A stretch of 19,730 nucleotides of DNA from Scytalidium lignicola (GCA_002812745.2 NCSJ02000538.1:1-19730), one strand, 5' to 3'. Positions 7,492 through 17,602 are shown, counted from the stretch's first letter. A program made the numbers and translations. Notes: generated by a model from the sequence alone, not told the origin.

Positions 7492-8936
7492 ATAAATCAG
7501 GATTTGAAAACAGACATATTAGTAAATAACAACAACGAACAACAACCTAAAGAAGGTTTTGAAAAAAGCTTTGAAGAAGAATCTGAAGAGAAATCTAAGG
7601 AAGTATTTGAGGAAAGTTCAGAGGATAATTCTGAAGAAGACTAAGGTGAGAACTAGACTATCAAGGAAATTGATATCCAAGAAGGAATGTTAGAGGAAGT
7701 TGTTATGCTATTAAAACAACTAATTAAGTTAACAAAAGGATTAATTGTTGGAGAATCATCAAGAGTTACAAGAAAGAAACTAATGCCTTTATTACCTAAG
7801 CTTGATTTAAAACTAATTCTACTATCAAGAACTTCAAGTCTAGACCTTGATCCAGACTTTAAACTAGAAGGCAACGTTGAACAAGTTCTAATAACAACAT
7901 TTAGAAAAGTCAAAATTGCCAGGCTAAACCTGTTCTATAAGGACAGAAAGAAGCTTAAGACATATCTTATACAAACAAGAACTTATTTAGTATTAAATGA
8001 TTACTTATTGCTTGGAAATATGTATAAGGTCTTATGAGTATTAATATACTTAAGAGGAGTAGTTAAGACTTAGTTTCAACCCTTTAAGGATAAATAATTC
8101 ACAACAAACAAAAGAATAACAAATCAAGGGGTAAGGAATATTATTAAAAGTTAAGTTAACTATACCAGAGAACTCAAATAATTGTATAAAGATGTTGATA
8201 AGAAGAGGAATGTTGAAAGATGATTAACTTATCTTAGACAAACCAAGAGCCTTAGTGAATATGTTATACTTTATCATTAGTATACAATATCCGTCAACTA
8301 AGGAGAAGAAGTATATATACATTAGTATAAGACTAGTTTAAAGGACTTTATTAAGGAAGAATTATATTAACAACTTATAATTATTATGTTTAATGTCTTG
8401 GTAGATTTGTTTATTAAGATTAAGAATAAGTAATATAAGATGATCTTGAACAAAAAAAAAGGAANTTTTACTTTAACCGTAAAAAGACTGATAACAAGAA
8501 GGATTGTAAGGATTCTATAAAGTTAAACATTATAAAGAAAGGAAAAACATTCAAAGGTAAAGGAAGAAAATACTTTAAAGGGAAAAGCAAAAAGAGAAAT
8601 TCCTTTAGAATTTCCCTTAAGGAACTTGACAAAAGAAAGAAGAATAAATTATGTTTTAAGTATGAACTTCTTAGACATATAACAAATACTTATAAGAAGG
8701 ACAACAAGTCAAGTATAATAGTTAAAGTCAGAGTTATAAGAATCTTAAGAATCATGGATATTTTGTTTGAATCATCAGAGGAGGAAAGCTTGAATGAGGA
8801 AAGAAACTCCTTAAAGGAAGAAGAAGGTTATTAAGACTTAATAATTATATTATACATTGTTGTTGAAACTAATGTAGATGAAATGGCAATAACAAGAATT
8901 CTTGAAGGGGATTTTGTACTTATGACAAGGACTTAA
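7492..8936 (+). pseudogene. G1 copy A gag relic with zinc knuckle
   Basis: This is the decayed capsid/nucleocapsid gene of the gypsy element. The start corresponds to ATG at 17624 in copy B but is ATA here. An acidic Ser/Glu-rich head (repeated GAAGAA/TCTGAAG) leads to an open frame at 7687-8037 with FYKDRKKLKTYLIQTRTYLV, which is characteristic of Retrotrans_gag domains. The decayed capsid domain runs to about 8460. The zinc knuckle at 8652-8693 reads CFKYELLRHITNTYK: C1 and H remain, while the second and last Cys are Tyr (TGT to TAT). An acidic tail (SSEEESLNEE) follows, ending near 8936. Stops where Gln and Trp would fit are frequent, so no product is possible. Confidence 0.8.
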
Positions 8937-10480
8937 CATATAAGATACTCTCAGAATTAAGAGGAGGCTGTTAGCTTAAATAGATGAAGATTTATGCTAG
9001 GAGTTAGTAGAATTTGGATGATCATGTTAGCAGAGTTTGAGGTTATACTGATAGAGTAATATCTTGTTTCTGGAGAATTATTAATCTTAAAATATTATCT
9101 CATGATTAGTATAAGAGGATTAAGAGGATAGGAAATCTTGGATAAGAGTCAACTTTATAAAATTATATAATAAGAAGAAGTGATTGTCGAGGAATAAGAA
9201 CTTGATCTTGAGGATTTTATTTTAGTTTATAAGACTAACTTATAGAATATTATTATAAAGAAAGGATTATATGAATTCCTCTTACTAGTAGAAAGAACTT
9301 AGATTCAAGATGACTTTGACCAAATGCTTGAGGATGCTTGGATGGTGATAAAAGAGGGATTAAGTTATGTTGTATAAGAGTAATATAATGTTCAACATAA
9401 AGGACTTTTGATGATAACTTTCTAGTAAGACTGTTTAGAAGTAAAAACATAGTATAAAGAAATCTAAGGTTTAAGGAAATCCATGGAATAACTACTTGAA
9501 GTTAAATAGTATTATGTTTAACAAGAGCAAAAGGAATTAGTGGAGATTGTTATTGAATAAGTTAACTAAGACATAGAAGCTTTACTTATAGTTAATGAAC
9601 TAAAGGAGGATTCATTACCTTTGGAGGTACTCATTATGTTATTAGAAGAAGATAAGTTGATATAAAGGATCAATTAACAGTTTAACTAAGAAGTAGCAGT
9701 ATATCCTTTGAATTTTGTAAAAAGAATTCCTGTAATAAGTAATGTTTTTATCATTAAAGTAAAAGAACATCTTGGAAATGAAATAGTAGAATAAGTATAA
9801 GATGTACAAGTATTCATAAACAATAAAAGCTTAGATAGACTAAGGTTAAGAAATCTGATTGAAAGACAAACAATATTCTTCGAAGAATTAAAGGAAAATG
9901 CTGAAGATCTGGAGATTAGTAATGACATGTTAGTTAACAGTATTAAAAACGTTAATCTTTACTTTATAAACAATGAAAGTTCATTATATATTAACATAAT
10001 ACTATACAGAAAGCTAGTAAAAGCCTTGATCAATTCAAGAGTTAAAAGGAACTTTATTAATGAGTAAGTTATAAAGTAACTTAGACTTAGTACAAAAGTC
10101 AAGGATAACAACTATTTGATATTGTTAATGAATGGTATTAAGGTTTAAAAGTATGTTAATATTCAAACTCAGAACTTAGATATAAGGTATGGCAAAGACT
10201 ATCAGGAGAAGATATCTTTTGATGTTATGAAGTTAAGAATATATTAAGTTATATTAAGAATTAAATAGATAAGAAAGTATAATTCAATAATTGATTAGAG
10301 AACAGATATGATTACCTTTTTAGAAGAGGAACAAGATTTAATGTCCTTAAGAGTTGTTTATGTTGATGAAACTATAAAATATATTCTTGAAGAATATTAT
10401 AAATAGTTAGAGTTATTCATNAAAAAGACTTGATGATTCAGCTTTACTTGAGCATAAGTTATAGGATTATGAAATAAAGC
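8937..10480 (+). pseudogene. G1 copy A protease and linker region relic
   Basis: This is the beginning of the pol polyprotein. At about 10017-10065 the frame reads VKALINSRVKRNFINE, the place of the retropepsin active site (family pattern A-L-I-D-S-G-A). The catalytic Asp-Ser-Gly is now Asn-Ser-Arg, both changes being G-to-A. Downstream pieces QEKISFDVMKLRIY and IITFLEEEQ-like text fit the end of this domain in fungal gypsy elements. Sequence between the gag tail and the protease (8937-9950) is paralleled by copy B to 9606 but has no named domain. Confidence 0.7.
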
Positions 10481-11060
10481 TTAAAGAGGAGTTTAGACTA
10501 GTATACAAACTAATCTATTGAACAACTCTTGCTGAGGACAAAACAACAAAGAAGTAGTTGCTTGAAAGGATAATGTCTAAAGGTTTGTATAAAGAAGGTT
10601 ATAATGAAGTTAGAGTATTACTGTATTATGCAAGGAAAGGAGATAATCTGTTAGGATAACCTTGTGATAATTATAAACACTTGAATAGTAGAACTGAGAA
10701 AGACTAATATCCTTTATTATTGATAGATTCAATGATGGACAAGTTAAAAGGAGTTATTATATTTACCAAGTTAGACTTATGGTCAATGTTTAATCTGGTT
10801 AAGATTAAAAGAGGTAATGAATAAAAAAGCTAATTATTCAAACTAAATACAGATTAATTTAAGCTATTGATTATGACATTTAGTATGATTAATACTTTAA
10901 TAATGTTTTTATAACTTATTTAAGTGAAAAGTTAATATTCTACAATAATATGCAGATAATATTAGTAAATCATGACTATTACTATATAACTACTTTATTA
11001 TTATTATACAATTACTTAATTAATACTTTATAAGTTAATCTTCAAAATGTTCATATTACA
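10481..11060 (+). pseudogene. G1 copy A reverse transcriptase relic
   Basis: The reverse transcriptase domain copies the element RNA to DNA. Visible blocks in order: ARKGDNLLG; PCDNYKHLN (in the position of the VDYR block); KLKGVIIFTKLDLW at 10741-10782; FKLLIMTFSMINTLIMFL at about 10859-10912; and YADN at 10949-10960, the active-site YADD with the last Asp changed to Asn. YADN lies in a different frame from the earlier blocks, so an indel falls between, probably in the T-run near 10906. Text resembling the following block ends in SSKCSYYK near 11060, after which the homology is lost. Confidence 0.82.
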
Positions 11061-11989
11061 AGTAAAGCAATAAAGCTTATCTTTTAGTAAGTATATCCCT
11101 TCTTCTTTGTTTACTCTTACAAACTAAGAATTAATTACTTGTTAACCTCTTATTAGCTAATTAATTTATTAAAAGTACAAAGTAAAGTACTTTATACTAT
11201 TATTATCATATATAATAATATTCTTAACATAAGTTTTAATATAATAATTATTACTAATATTAAGCTTTTGTTAACTTAGTATTAAGATAATGTTAAGGTA
11301 ATATAGATAACTATTTCAAAAAGCCTTCAATTCATTAAGAACTCTAAAAGTATACCTTCTTTACATCTTTAAGAACTTAAGTAAGAAAAGTCAACTAAGT
11401 AAAAANGAGAAAGGCATCTTAACATTAAAGTCATTAGGTTATTTATTAAAGAAGATGTTTAAGGATATAGTAAATCTTTTTAAAAAAAATAGAAAGTCTT
11501 TATACAGATTATAATAAAATAATAAGTTACTTACATAATTATTATTAAGTAAATACTAACCAGAGAATAATATCCTAAAGTAAAAAAGCCTTTTAATAAT
11601 AAAAGTAATAATAAAGATAATAATAATAATAATAAGGTATAACTCTTACTCTCCTCTTACTTACCCCTTATAAGGTTAAAGCTTAAGTATTTAGTTTTTC
11701 TCTTTACTTGCTTTATAAAGTTAAAGTTAATCTTTTACTTTATTCTTACTTATTTCTTGCTTAGTTAATGTTAGATTAATATTAAGTTCTTAACTAAGTA
11801 TATTTTAAATAAATTCAAATTATTATCTTATAACATTTCTTTTCTTATAATTATGTTTTGTATTATACTTTATAAAAAATTACTTGAAATACATTAATCA
11901 CCCTTATTACAAGGTAATTACTAACTTTTTAAGTCTTCTTTACTTTCTCTTAACTTTAAGATTACTTAAATTTAAGTTATATTTCTTAT
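11061..11989. other. AT-rich junction zone between G1-A and G2
   Basis: No domain was identified. A plus-strand frame at about 11150-11290 is open for some 45 codons (VQSKVLYTIIIIYNNILN) but unrecognised. The 3' end and 3' LTR of G2 should lie here on the minus strand. I could not find a match to the 16931-17219 LTR, so it is either deleted or too decayed. Ns occur at 11406. A (TAA)n run is listed separately. Confidence 0.4.
11616..11637 (+). repeat. (TAA)n microsatellite
   Basis: About seven consecutive TAA/AAT units follow a looser run from 11595. It is a simple-sequence repeat in AT-rich DNA with no inferred role. Confidence 0.8.
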
Positions 11990-11990
11990 T

Positions 11991-12141
11991 ATATTCTTTT
12001 AACATTTTATCATCATTAATATTTTCTCATAATTCTTAAGAATCTTTTTTATTAATATATTCCTTTTAATTAATAAGGTATTTGAAAATTCCTCTTTATT
12101 ATCTATGATTTAAGATTACTTCTATTTCATATTCATTATCT
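11991..12141 (-). pseudogene. Chromodomain at the C-terminus of G2 integrase
   Basis: The frame reads YEIEVILNHR, two stops, RGIFKYLIN, a stop, KEYINKKDS, a stop, and then EL, stop, ENIND...MLKEY. This matches the chromodomain layout (Y-x-V-E-x-I-L-x-x-R, R-G-K-x-x-Y-L-V-K-W-K-G-Y, S-W-E-P). The two conserved Trp positions are TAA/TAG stops, as G-to-A change of TGG would give. Chromodomains of chromoviruses are known to bind methylated histone H3 and steer integration to heterochromatin. Confidence 0.8.
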
Positions 12142-12199
12142 AAGTTAATAATACTTACTTCCCTTAATTCTAAGTTATTATTCTCTTACTTTTTATACA

Positions 12200-12540
12200 A
12201 CTTAAGGGTAAAGATAAGGAAAACAAAGTAAATATAAATTTACTTTAGTATATCTAGCTTATAAGTAAGGTTATAATTTTTTNATCACCTTTATTATTTT
12301 CCAAGGCCTTAAGTATTTATTAGTAAACTTGTAATAAGGTTATTATTACTTGATATAAGCAATAAAGACTAATACTTAGTCTTCAAGGTTAAAAGACTTT
12401 AACATTTAATATTAGTTATACTATTTCTTATAAAGTTTCTAAGTATGTTAAAGTAGACTTGTGATCTTATTATAACTCTTTTACAACTTTTTAACTCTTT
12501 TAATTATTATTAATACTTTAAAAGAAAGCTCTTTACTAGT
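12200..12540 (-). pseudogene. G2 integrase C-terminal region
   Basis: The piece FTNKYLRPWKIIKV fits the GPY/F-like module (N-K-Y-L-G-P-F-x-I) that follows the catalytic core of gypsy integrases. A segment around 12210-12250 resembles the P-V-F-H-V-S-L-L motif (read here as L-C-F-P-Y-L-Y-P in one frame). Stops and frame changes interrupt it. Confidence 0.65.
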
Positions 12541-13150
12541 TAACCTTAACTTTACTAGTCCTTATAGTTTATATCTTATGAAAGCCTTTGTAAAGGACAT
12601 CTATATAGTAAAATGCTATAAAGTATTATAAACATACTTTACTAAGTATAGCTTAATTATTTAATCATCTTGAATAAAGGAGTAATAAACTTATAAGTAA
12701 TATTCTAAGTTCTAGTTTTAATACTTAATTTAGCCATCAGTCTAAGGATATTATATAATGCTTATCTACTTCTTCATTATTAAGTAATAACAAAAAGACA
12801 TTAAAACTTACTTCTGAATTAAATATCTTAATCAGATATTATATTCTTAAATAAATTAAATAGTCAGATAATATAATATAACAACAACTTTATCATTCTA
12901 TCAACATTAATACACTTAGTAATAAGGATATAAACTAAGTATTTAGTAAACTTACAAACTATTACTAGAATAATATTATATTCCTTATTCTTAAAAGAAG
13001 TAAAAGATAATAATTTAATAATAAAATCCATTAAGATTTCTTCAAAAGGTTTAGTTAATATTAGTAAAGGTATTAACTTGTCATAAAGTAAATAATGTCT
13101 TAACTTAGTTTTCTAGCAAATAACATAAGTAAAGATATACTTCTTAATAT
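12540..13150 (-). pseudogene. G2 integrase zinc-binding and catalytic core relic
   Basis: From right to left, TYVICxKTKLRHYLLYDKL sits where the C-x-x-C part of the HHCC zinc finger and the following R-H-x-P-Y-G-x-L lie (first Cys kept, a stop within). EEILMDFIIKL follows, with the first catalytic Asp at 13026-13028. The second Asp is in an ISD block at 12808-12840, followed by FRSKF. TDG at about 12733-12741 is followed by NLEYYL, which keeps the catalytic Glu. VKYVYNTL and MSFTKAF fit the A-E-F-A-Y-N and M-S-P-F-x-A blocks. All three catalytic acids survive, but stops fall every 10-20 codons. Confidence 0.8.
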
Positions 13151-14068
13151 CTTTTTATAAACTATTTTAATAAGAATAATTAATTAACCATTTTAAAACT
13201 TTAATAATACTTAAATATCCACTAATAAAAGTATTATAAAAAGTATTTAACAGTTTAATTTTTAATAAGTAATTATCAAGAATATAAATACATCTTTAAT
13301 ACCTTAAAAGCTTATTATCTCTTAATGTCCAGAGGTTATACCTTAAGACTTTAATAATAGATTACCTGTTATATTACTACTTCTATTCTTTATTAACAAT
13401 AAAAGTATCCTTTTATTATACTTTATAAATAATATTAATAAAGTTAAGTAACAAGTCCTCTAGTATTATTATAACTTTAACCCTTCTAACTTATGTTAAA
13501 AGAATATATAATTTATAACTTATAACTTTAACAATAACATTATCTTGAAAAGACATAATACTTTAAGTACCTTCAAGTTTAGTTATTATAAAGCTATTAA
13601 GCTTTTATAATTAACTAACAAGATCTTGATTGTTTAGTAAAATAAGTTTAATTGTTAAGGAATTTACTTCTTTTGACTAGTTAACAAGATCTTAACCTAA
13701 CAAGCTTATAAGTTCCTTATTACTTATATTTAACATTTATAAGAACTTATTAAGAAAACTCAATAACAACTCTTAATACATTATTATAATATTAATTATA
13801 TCTTGTAGATTAAGCCTTTATAACAACTTATTAACAAGATTTTAAAAGCTTAGTTTATATTCAATCTTAAAATTATATCTAGACAATTCTTATAACTAAT
13901 AAACTTACTTACTATTTAGTTACAACTTAAAAGTAAAGTAATGATAATTCAAGTAATCAGTCAAAACTTCAACAANGTATTATATATACAACAAGTAATA
14001 TTTCTATGTCTTGAAAGCCTTTATAATAACTAGTAACTTAGCATTTAAGGTATTATAATATAACTTAA

Positions 14069-14379
14069 NCCNTTTTCAACTTNTTCNATATGTATANAAC
14101 AANNTNNTAATNNNCTTCTTACAATTAAGTNATAATCATNTTAATNGCAAAATCTAAAGTATTTATCTTCAACTTAGTAAGTAANTTCAAGTTATAATNA
14201 NATAATAACAAAGTAATTATGAACAANACANATATCTTNATNAATACTTNTTATTATAAGAGAGTTAACTAGAAGGTTAACNANTATCCCTTCTTTAATA
14301 TATTTGTNAATAGTATAATAACCTTTGAATAACNNTTNATAAACTAATNATAAAANCTAGTAAAGCCAAGAAAGATNTN
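14069..14379. other. Cluster of ambiguous bases (N)
   Basis: Several dozen single Ns are scattered through about 310 bases, far denser than anywhere else in the window. They interrupt the G2 RNase H relic. The pattern suggests a consensus of conflicting or poor reads over a multicopy repeat, not a scaffold gap. Confidence 0.85.
14100..14330 (-). pseudogene. G2 RNase H start region
   Basis: On the minus strand the frame reads KLKINTLDFAI, in the place of the E-T-D-A-S-D-F-A-I block that opens gypsy RNase H. The second Asp-Phe-Ala is kept; the first catalytic Asp is Asn. Ns and stops prevent reading further. The rest of RNase H should fill 13200-14100, where I see only scattered open pieces. 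Confidence 0.6.
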
Positions 14380-14586
14380 TATATCTTTTACACTTCTAAG
14401 TTCTAATTACTTAACAATAGTTATAATATGTTCTTTCTTTATACTCATGCTTTCAAGGGTAATTATAAAGCTTAAAAAGGTGACTGTCTAAGAATAGAAT
14501 GTACATTTCTCTAAGTTTGCATAAAAGCCTTATTATTACAACTTAATTAGTATATTACAAATAACTTATATATATAACTCCTTGTC

Positions 14587-15050
14587 CTTTTTATAAATCA
14601 AGATATTATCAAGGTATACAATGTAAATAACATTGACTAAACTTGTTAATACTTAGTTAATATATGTTTAAAAAGTAGTTAGTACATTCGAAAGTCTGAA
14701 TAACATAACAAGATATTCAAAGTGTTTATACTTAGTTCTGAATACTGTCTTCTACTCATCTCCCTTATAAATATATATTCAGTAGTAAGTATCTTTCAAA
14801 TCTAACTTAGTAAAGTATTTAACCTCAGATAATCAACTAATAATTTCTGAAATTAAAGGTAATATAGTATAATTCTTCTTAATAATCTTGTTCAGTCTTT
14901 AGTAGTCAATGCAAAGTCATAACTTATTTCTTAGCTTAAGTACAAACAAGATAAAAGTTCTTGTTAAACTGATCAAGGGTTAAATCTATCCCTTCTGTAT
15001 AACAACTTCCAAGTAATCATGAAGTATTATAAGCTCATCTTCAGTTAAAG
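14587..15050 (-). pseudogene. G2 reverse transcriptase relic
   Basis: This is the best-preserved retroelement domain in the window. From right to left: LTEDELIILHDYLE (about 15049-15008); an LCIDY block (VDYR position); KYFTKLDLKDTYY at 14782-14820; FRTKYKHFEYLVMLF at about 14697-14741; and YLDNILIY at about 14590-14617. The last is the active-site YLDD with the second Asp changed to Asn (GAT to AAT). The D in KLDL is kept. Blocks and spacing are those of fungal Ty3/gypsy reverse transcriptases. Several stops replace Arg, Gln and Trp codons. Confidence 0.88.
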
Positions 15051-15900
15051 TATAAATAAGTCCTCAAGGTAAAGTTTGTTCTTCTTTTAAGTTGATATAA
15101 TGCTTTAAAGAGGTATAAGAGAGCAGAATTCTAACTAAGTTTATATTGAAGACATTCAAGTAATTATTATATTCTAACAGTATAACAAGTTATATTCTAC
15201 TAACTTCCTTGTTAATATTCTCTTGTAATTCTAAGAGGATAAAGATTATTCTAATTAAAACTATAGTACACTTAATTGTATGGTTAGCTTTTCAAAGTTG
15301 TCTGTTTATAATGATCAGTAATAAATACTACTCTTGGAGAGGAAATACTCAAATGTCTTCTTTATAACAAATAACTTATAACTTTACATTATCATACTAT
15401 AACTTTCTTAATACAATTTTATATTTATCAGACTTAACTATTATAAAGTTATAATACTTTGTCCTCTTAAGTCTTTAGTTATTAGTAATATAAGTCATAA
15501 TATCCAAAGTTTTATAAGTAAGAATATTTTCTCTGTAGAATTGTCTTATTCTTAAACATTAACTAACCTCTTTTATTACTTTGTCTGATAAGAGATAATA
15601 ATATATAATATTCAAATCTAACCTTATATTTAATAAGATTATTCTTATTACCTATTTCCTTTTAAGTTAAAGAGAAGCTCTTGCTTTTAACCATCTTAAA
15701 AGGTGTTTGTCTTCTTATTAAGTAACTATTACTCTTCTACTTAATAGTATAATATTCACATTAGATATCTAAGGGCAATTACTAATATAATAGCTTAATT
15801 TCTTATACTAATAATATTAAACCTTAAAAAGTAATAGTCTAACAACTTCTCTTCTTTTTGCTATTAGTTAATCATTAAGAAGGACAACATTAACAATTAT
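15051..15900 (-). other. G2 region expected to hold protease, not legible
   Basis: By position, this stretch should carry the protease and the gag-pol linker of G2. I could not read an aspartic protease motif with confidence on the minus strand. Composition and strand bias are those of the rest of G2. Confidence 0.4.
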
Positions 15901-16902
15901 TGCTTTTTATGCTAAAGGAGTTTAGTTTACTTAAGACATACTTAAAGTCTTACTTGTTTAACTTATTCATCTGCCTTAGTTTCTTAGCTAATTAGTTATA
16001 ACTATACCTTTTGTTATAATGCCTCTTCCTTAAGTTGTAATCAATGTTTTAGCCCTTTATACTACACTGATCAGCTTTGTCTTAATAGTTAGTATACCTT
16101 AAAATACAATTTGCTTTCTTAACTTTAGTCAAAGTTTGTTTAAGAGGTTATACACTTAATACTCTTTAAGTAAGTATTCTAGTAATTCTAACTTAATATT
16201 CTTGTAATTGTCCAAGAAAGAATTGAATTTCTAATCTAGTTTCTGTTCAAGGTAATACAACTTCATGATAACTTCAAAGATGCAAGTAAGGTTATCTAAG
16301 ATGTTACTCTTTAAGAATTCCTCTATTTCATCTTAATGAATATAATTATAATAATTCTGTTAAGTGTTTATAATATAAGTAATCTAATATCTTTTGATAA
16401 TGCCTTTTAATGTACTATTAGTATACATAACTCTTTGAAGCTTAATGCTTAATTCTTAGATTGTAACAAATCAAGAGTATAATTTAAAAAGGAAAGTATA
16501 AAGTTTATTCTAATTAGTCCTCTTGTATTTCAAGGCAAGAAGTTATAATTTCCTTTAAATCTTATTACTCAGTTATTAATAAGGTTTAACATGATGATTT
16601 ATCTTAGTAATTAGTGTATTTTATGCAAAATTATAAATAGAAACTTCTTCTCTCTTAAGAGCTTATAAGTAAGTTCTCTTCTTTTCAAGGTAGTCTTGTT
16701 ATTGCTTAGTTATAATTTTCTTGTCTAGCTCTTCCTTTAACAACAAAATAAAACTCCTTGAAATAAGTACTGAAGGAGAAAGCAAAAGTAGATCAAGCAA
16801 TAATAACTTTTCTTGTTATAATGTTACTAAGCTAGTAAAGAGGAATTACAACCCTTTTACTTCTTCTTATTATAAAGCTTAAGTTCAACAAGTCTTAACC
16901 AT
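15901..16902 (-). pseudogene. G2 gag relic
   Basis: The gag start is placed at ATG 16900-16902 (MVKT, then TGA and TAA where CGA/CAA-type codons would fit), 28 bp inside the LTR. Readable pieces further left are ELDKKIITK (coiled-coil-like), KREKVSIYNF (resembling the K-x-P-x-F entry into gypsy gag) and, at about 16200-16320, LDNLTCIFEV...KLYYLEQKLD followed by FNSFLDNYKNI. The last looks like the conserved second half of a Retrotrans_gag domain. A zinc knuckle could not be established. The limits are approximate. Confidence 0.6.
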
Positions 16903-16930
16903 CTTGATTCTCAACAGTCTACATGCCCTT

Positions 16931-17219
16931 TGTTAAGAAAAAGAGATTAATATGTCAAGAATATTTGTACATAAAGTAAAAAGAGACTAAAAAGCTAAAA
17001 CATAATAGAAGACTAATAATGAGATAATAGTTGGTTAAGTATAAATTTACTTTAAAACTCAATGTTCTTCTAAAATTATAAGATTAATCTCTAACTCTTG
17101 TTAAAGAGAAAGGGAAACCTCTTTCTTTATAAACAAGAGTCAATAGCTAAGGAGTGGTTAGGACTTGGACTATTATCCTTTTCCCCTCTTCACATGATTA
17201 GTACATTAAAGCCTTAACA
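16931..17219 (-). repeat. 5' LTR of G2
   Basis: Read on the minus strand, this 289-bp segment begins TGTTAAGGCTTTAATG and ends TTTCTTAACA, giving perfect TGTTAA...TTAACA inverted ends. It contains a TATA-like TTTATAAAG at 17125-17133 and retains more G+C than its surroundings. The gag ATG follows 28 bp after its end. No partner LTR was found at the other end of G2. Confidence 0.72.
17094..17140. repeat. Inverted repeat around the G2 LTR TATA region
   Basis: ACTCTTGTT at 17094-17102 pairs with AACAAGAGT at 17132-17140. Inside, AAAGAGAAAGG and CCTCTTTCTTT pair imperfectly, so the 47-base segment could fold into a long hairpin just downstream of the promoter on the minus strand. Confidence 0.6.
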
Positions 17220-17259
17220 TTAAATGCTTATAATAAGTTTTAAACAATTATTAATATTA

Positions 17260-17602
17260 TGTTATAGGTTTTACCTAACAAGCTGATTGGTATAAGCCTA
17301 AGGCTTAGTACACAGAAGGTGTACATAGAGAACTTAGCAATCAGAGGTTACATGATGAAGTCCTAAGATCCTTAGAGGACTTTAGAGGACTCCAAGGACT
17401 CTAAGAGGTCTAGCAGGATTTCATTATCTATATAAGCACATTGTAAGAACACAAGAGTAAACTTCTCGTGTTCAACCTAAATACATTACTGAATCTTACC
17501 TTTAACTTAGTCACCTGCTTATATGTCATATGTTTCTGCTGTCCTTGAACATCTACCTTACCCATGGCTATCTAATGACCTGGATAATATAGTTTTATAA
17601 CA
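17260..17602 (+). repeat. 5' LTR of G1 copy B
   Basis: It begins TGTTATAGG and is drawn to TTATAACA at 17602. GGCTTAGTACACAGAAGGTG and the TATA block match copy A. The U3 part differs: where copy A has GATC repeats, this one has three AGGACT motifs at about 17374-17400. The LTR end is inferred from TGTTA...TAACA symmetry and the closeness of gag. Confidence 0.7.
17429..17436 (+). promoter_or_regulatory. TATA box of the G1 copy B LTR
   Basis: TATATAAG in the same context as 7297-7304 of copy A. Its survival in two independently mutated copies supports it as the ancestral promoter element. Confidence 0.6.

Larger units (their letters stand above)
7110..11060 (+). mobile_element. Ty3/gypsy retrotransposon relic, family G1 copy A (3'-truncated)
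   Basis: The order LTR, gag with zinc knuckle, aspartic protease, reverse transcriptase is that of fungal Ty3/gypsy elements. Everything is riddled with stops, mostly TAA and TAG where CAA, CAG or TGG would fit. The copy is recognisable to just past the reverse transcriptase active site (near 11060). No RNase H, integrase or 3' LTR follows on this strand, and an oppositely oriented element occupies the next stretch. Copy B at 17260 repeats the first 2.5 kb. Confidence 0.85.
11990..17219 (-). mobile_element. Ty3/gypsy chromovirus-type retrotransposon relic, family G2
   Basis: On the minus strand, from right to left, come an LTR (17219-16931), gag start (16902), gag body, reverse transcriptase (15050-14590), RNase H (about 14280-14100), integrase (13150-12540), integrase C-terminus (about 12380-12200) and a chromodomain (12141-11991). 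This is the gene order of chromoviruses, the chromodomain-bearing Ty3/gypsy branch. Reverse transcriptase and integrase blocks differ from G1, so it is a separate family. Stops are dense throughout. The left limit is uncertain because the second LTR was not found. Confidence 0.83.

Noticed and set aside
7653..7913. Minus-strand open frame opposite G1-A gag (also 17785-18048 opposite copy B)
   Set aside because: The plus strand carries the gag capsid domain. The minus frames are shadows that recur because the copies are homologous.
9253..9928. Minus-strand open frames at 9253-9450 and 9686-9928
   Set aside because: They lie antisense to the plus-strand pol relic of G1-A and show no family motif.
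15961..16100. Zinc knuckle in G2 gag
   Set aside because: A single Cys-containing stretch was seen on the minus strand, but no C-x2-C spacing could be established even allowing for transitions.
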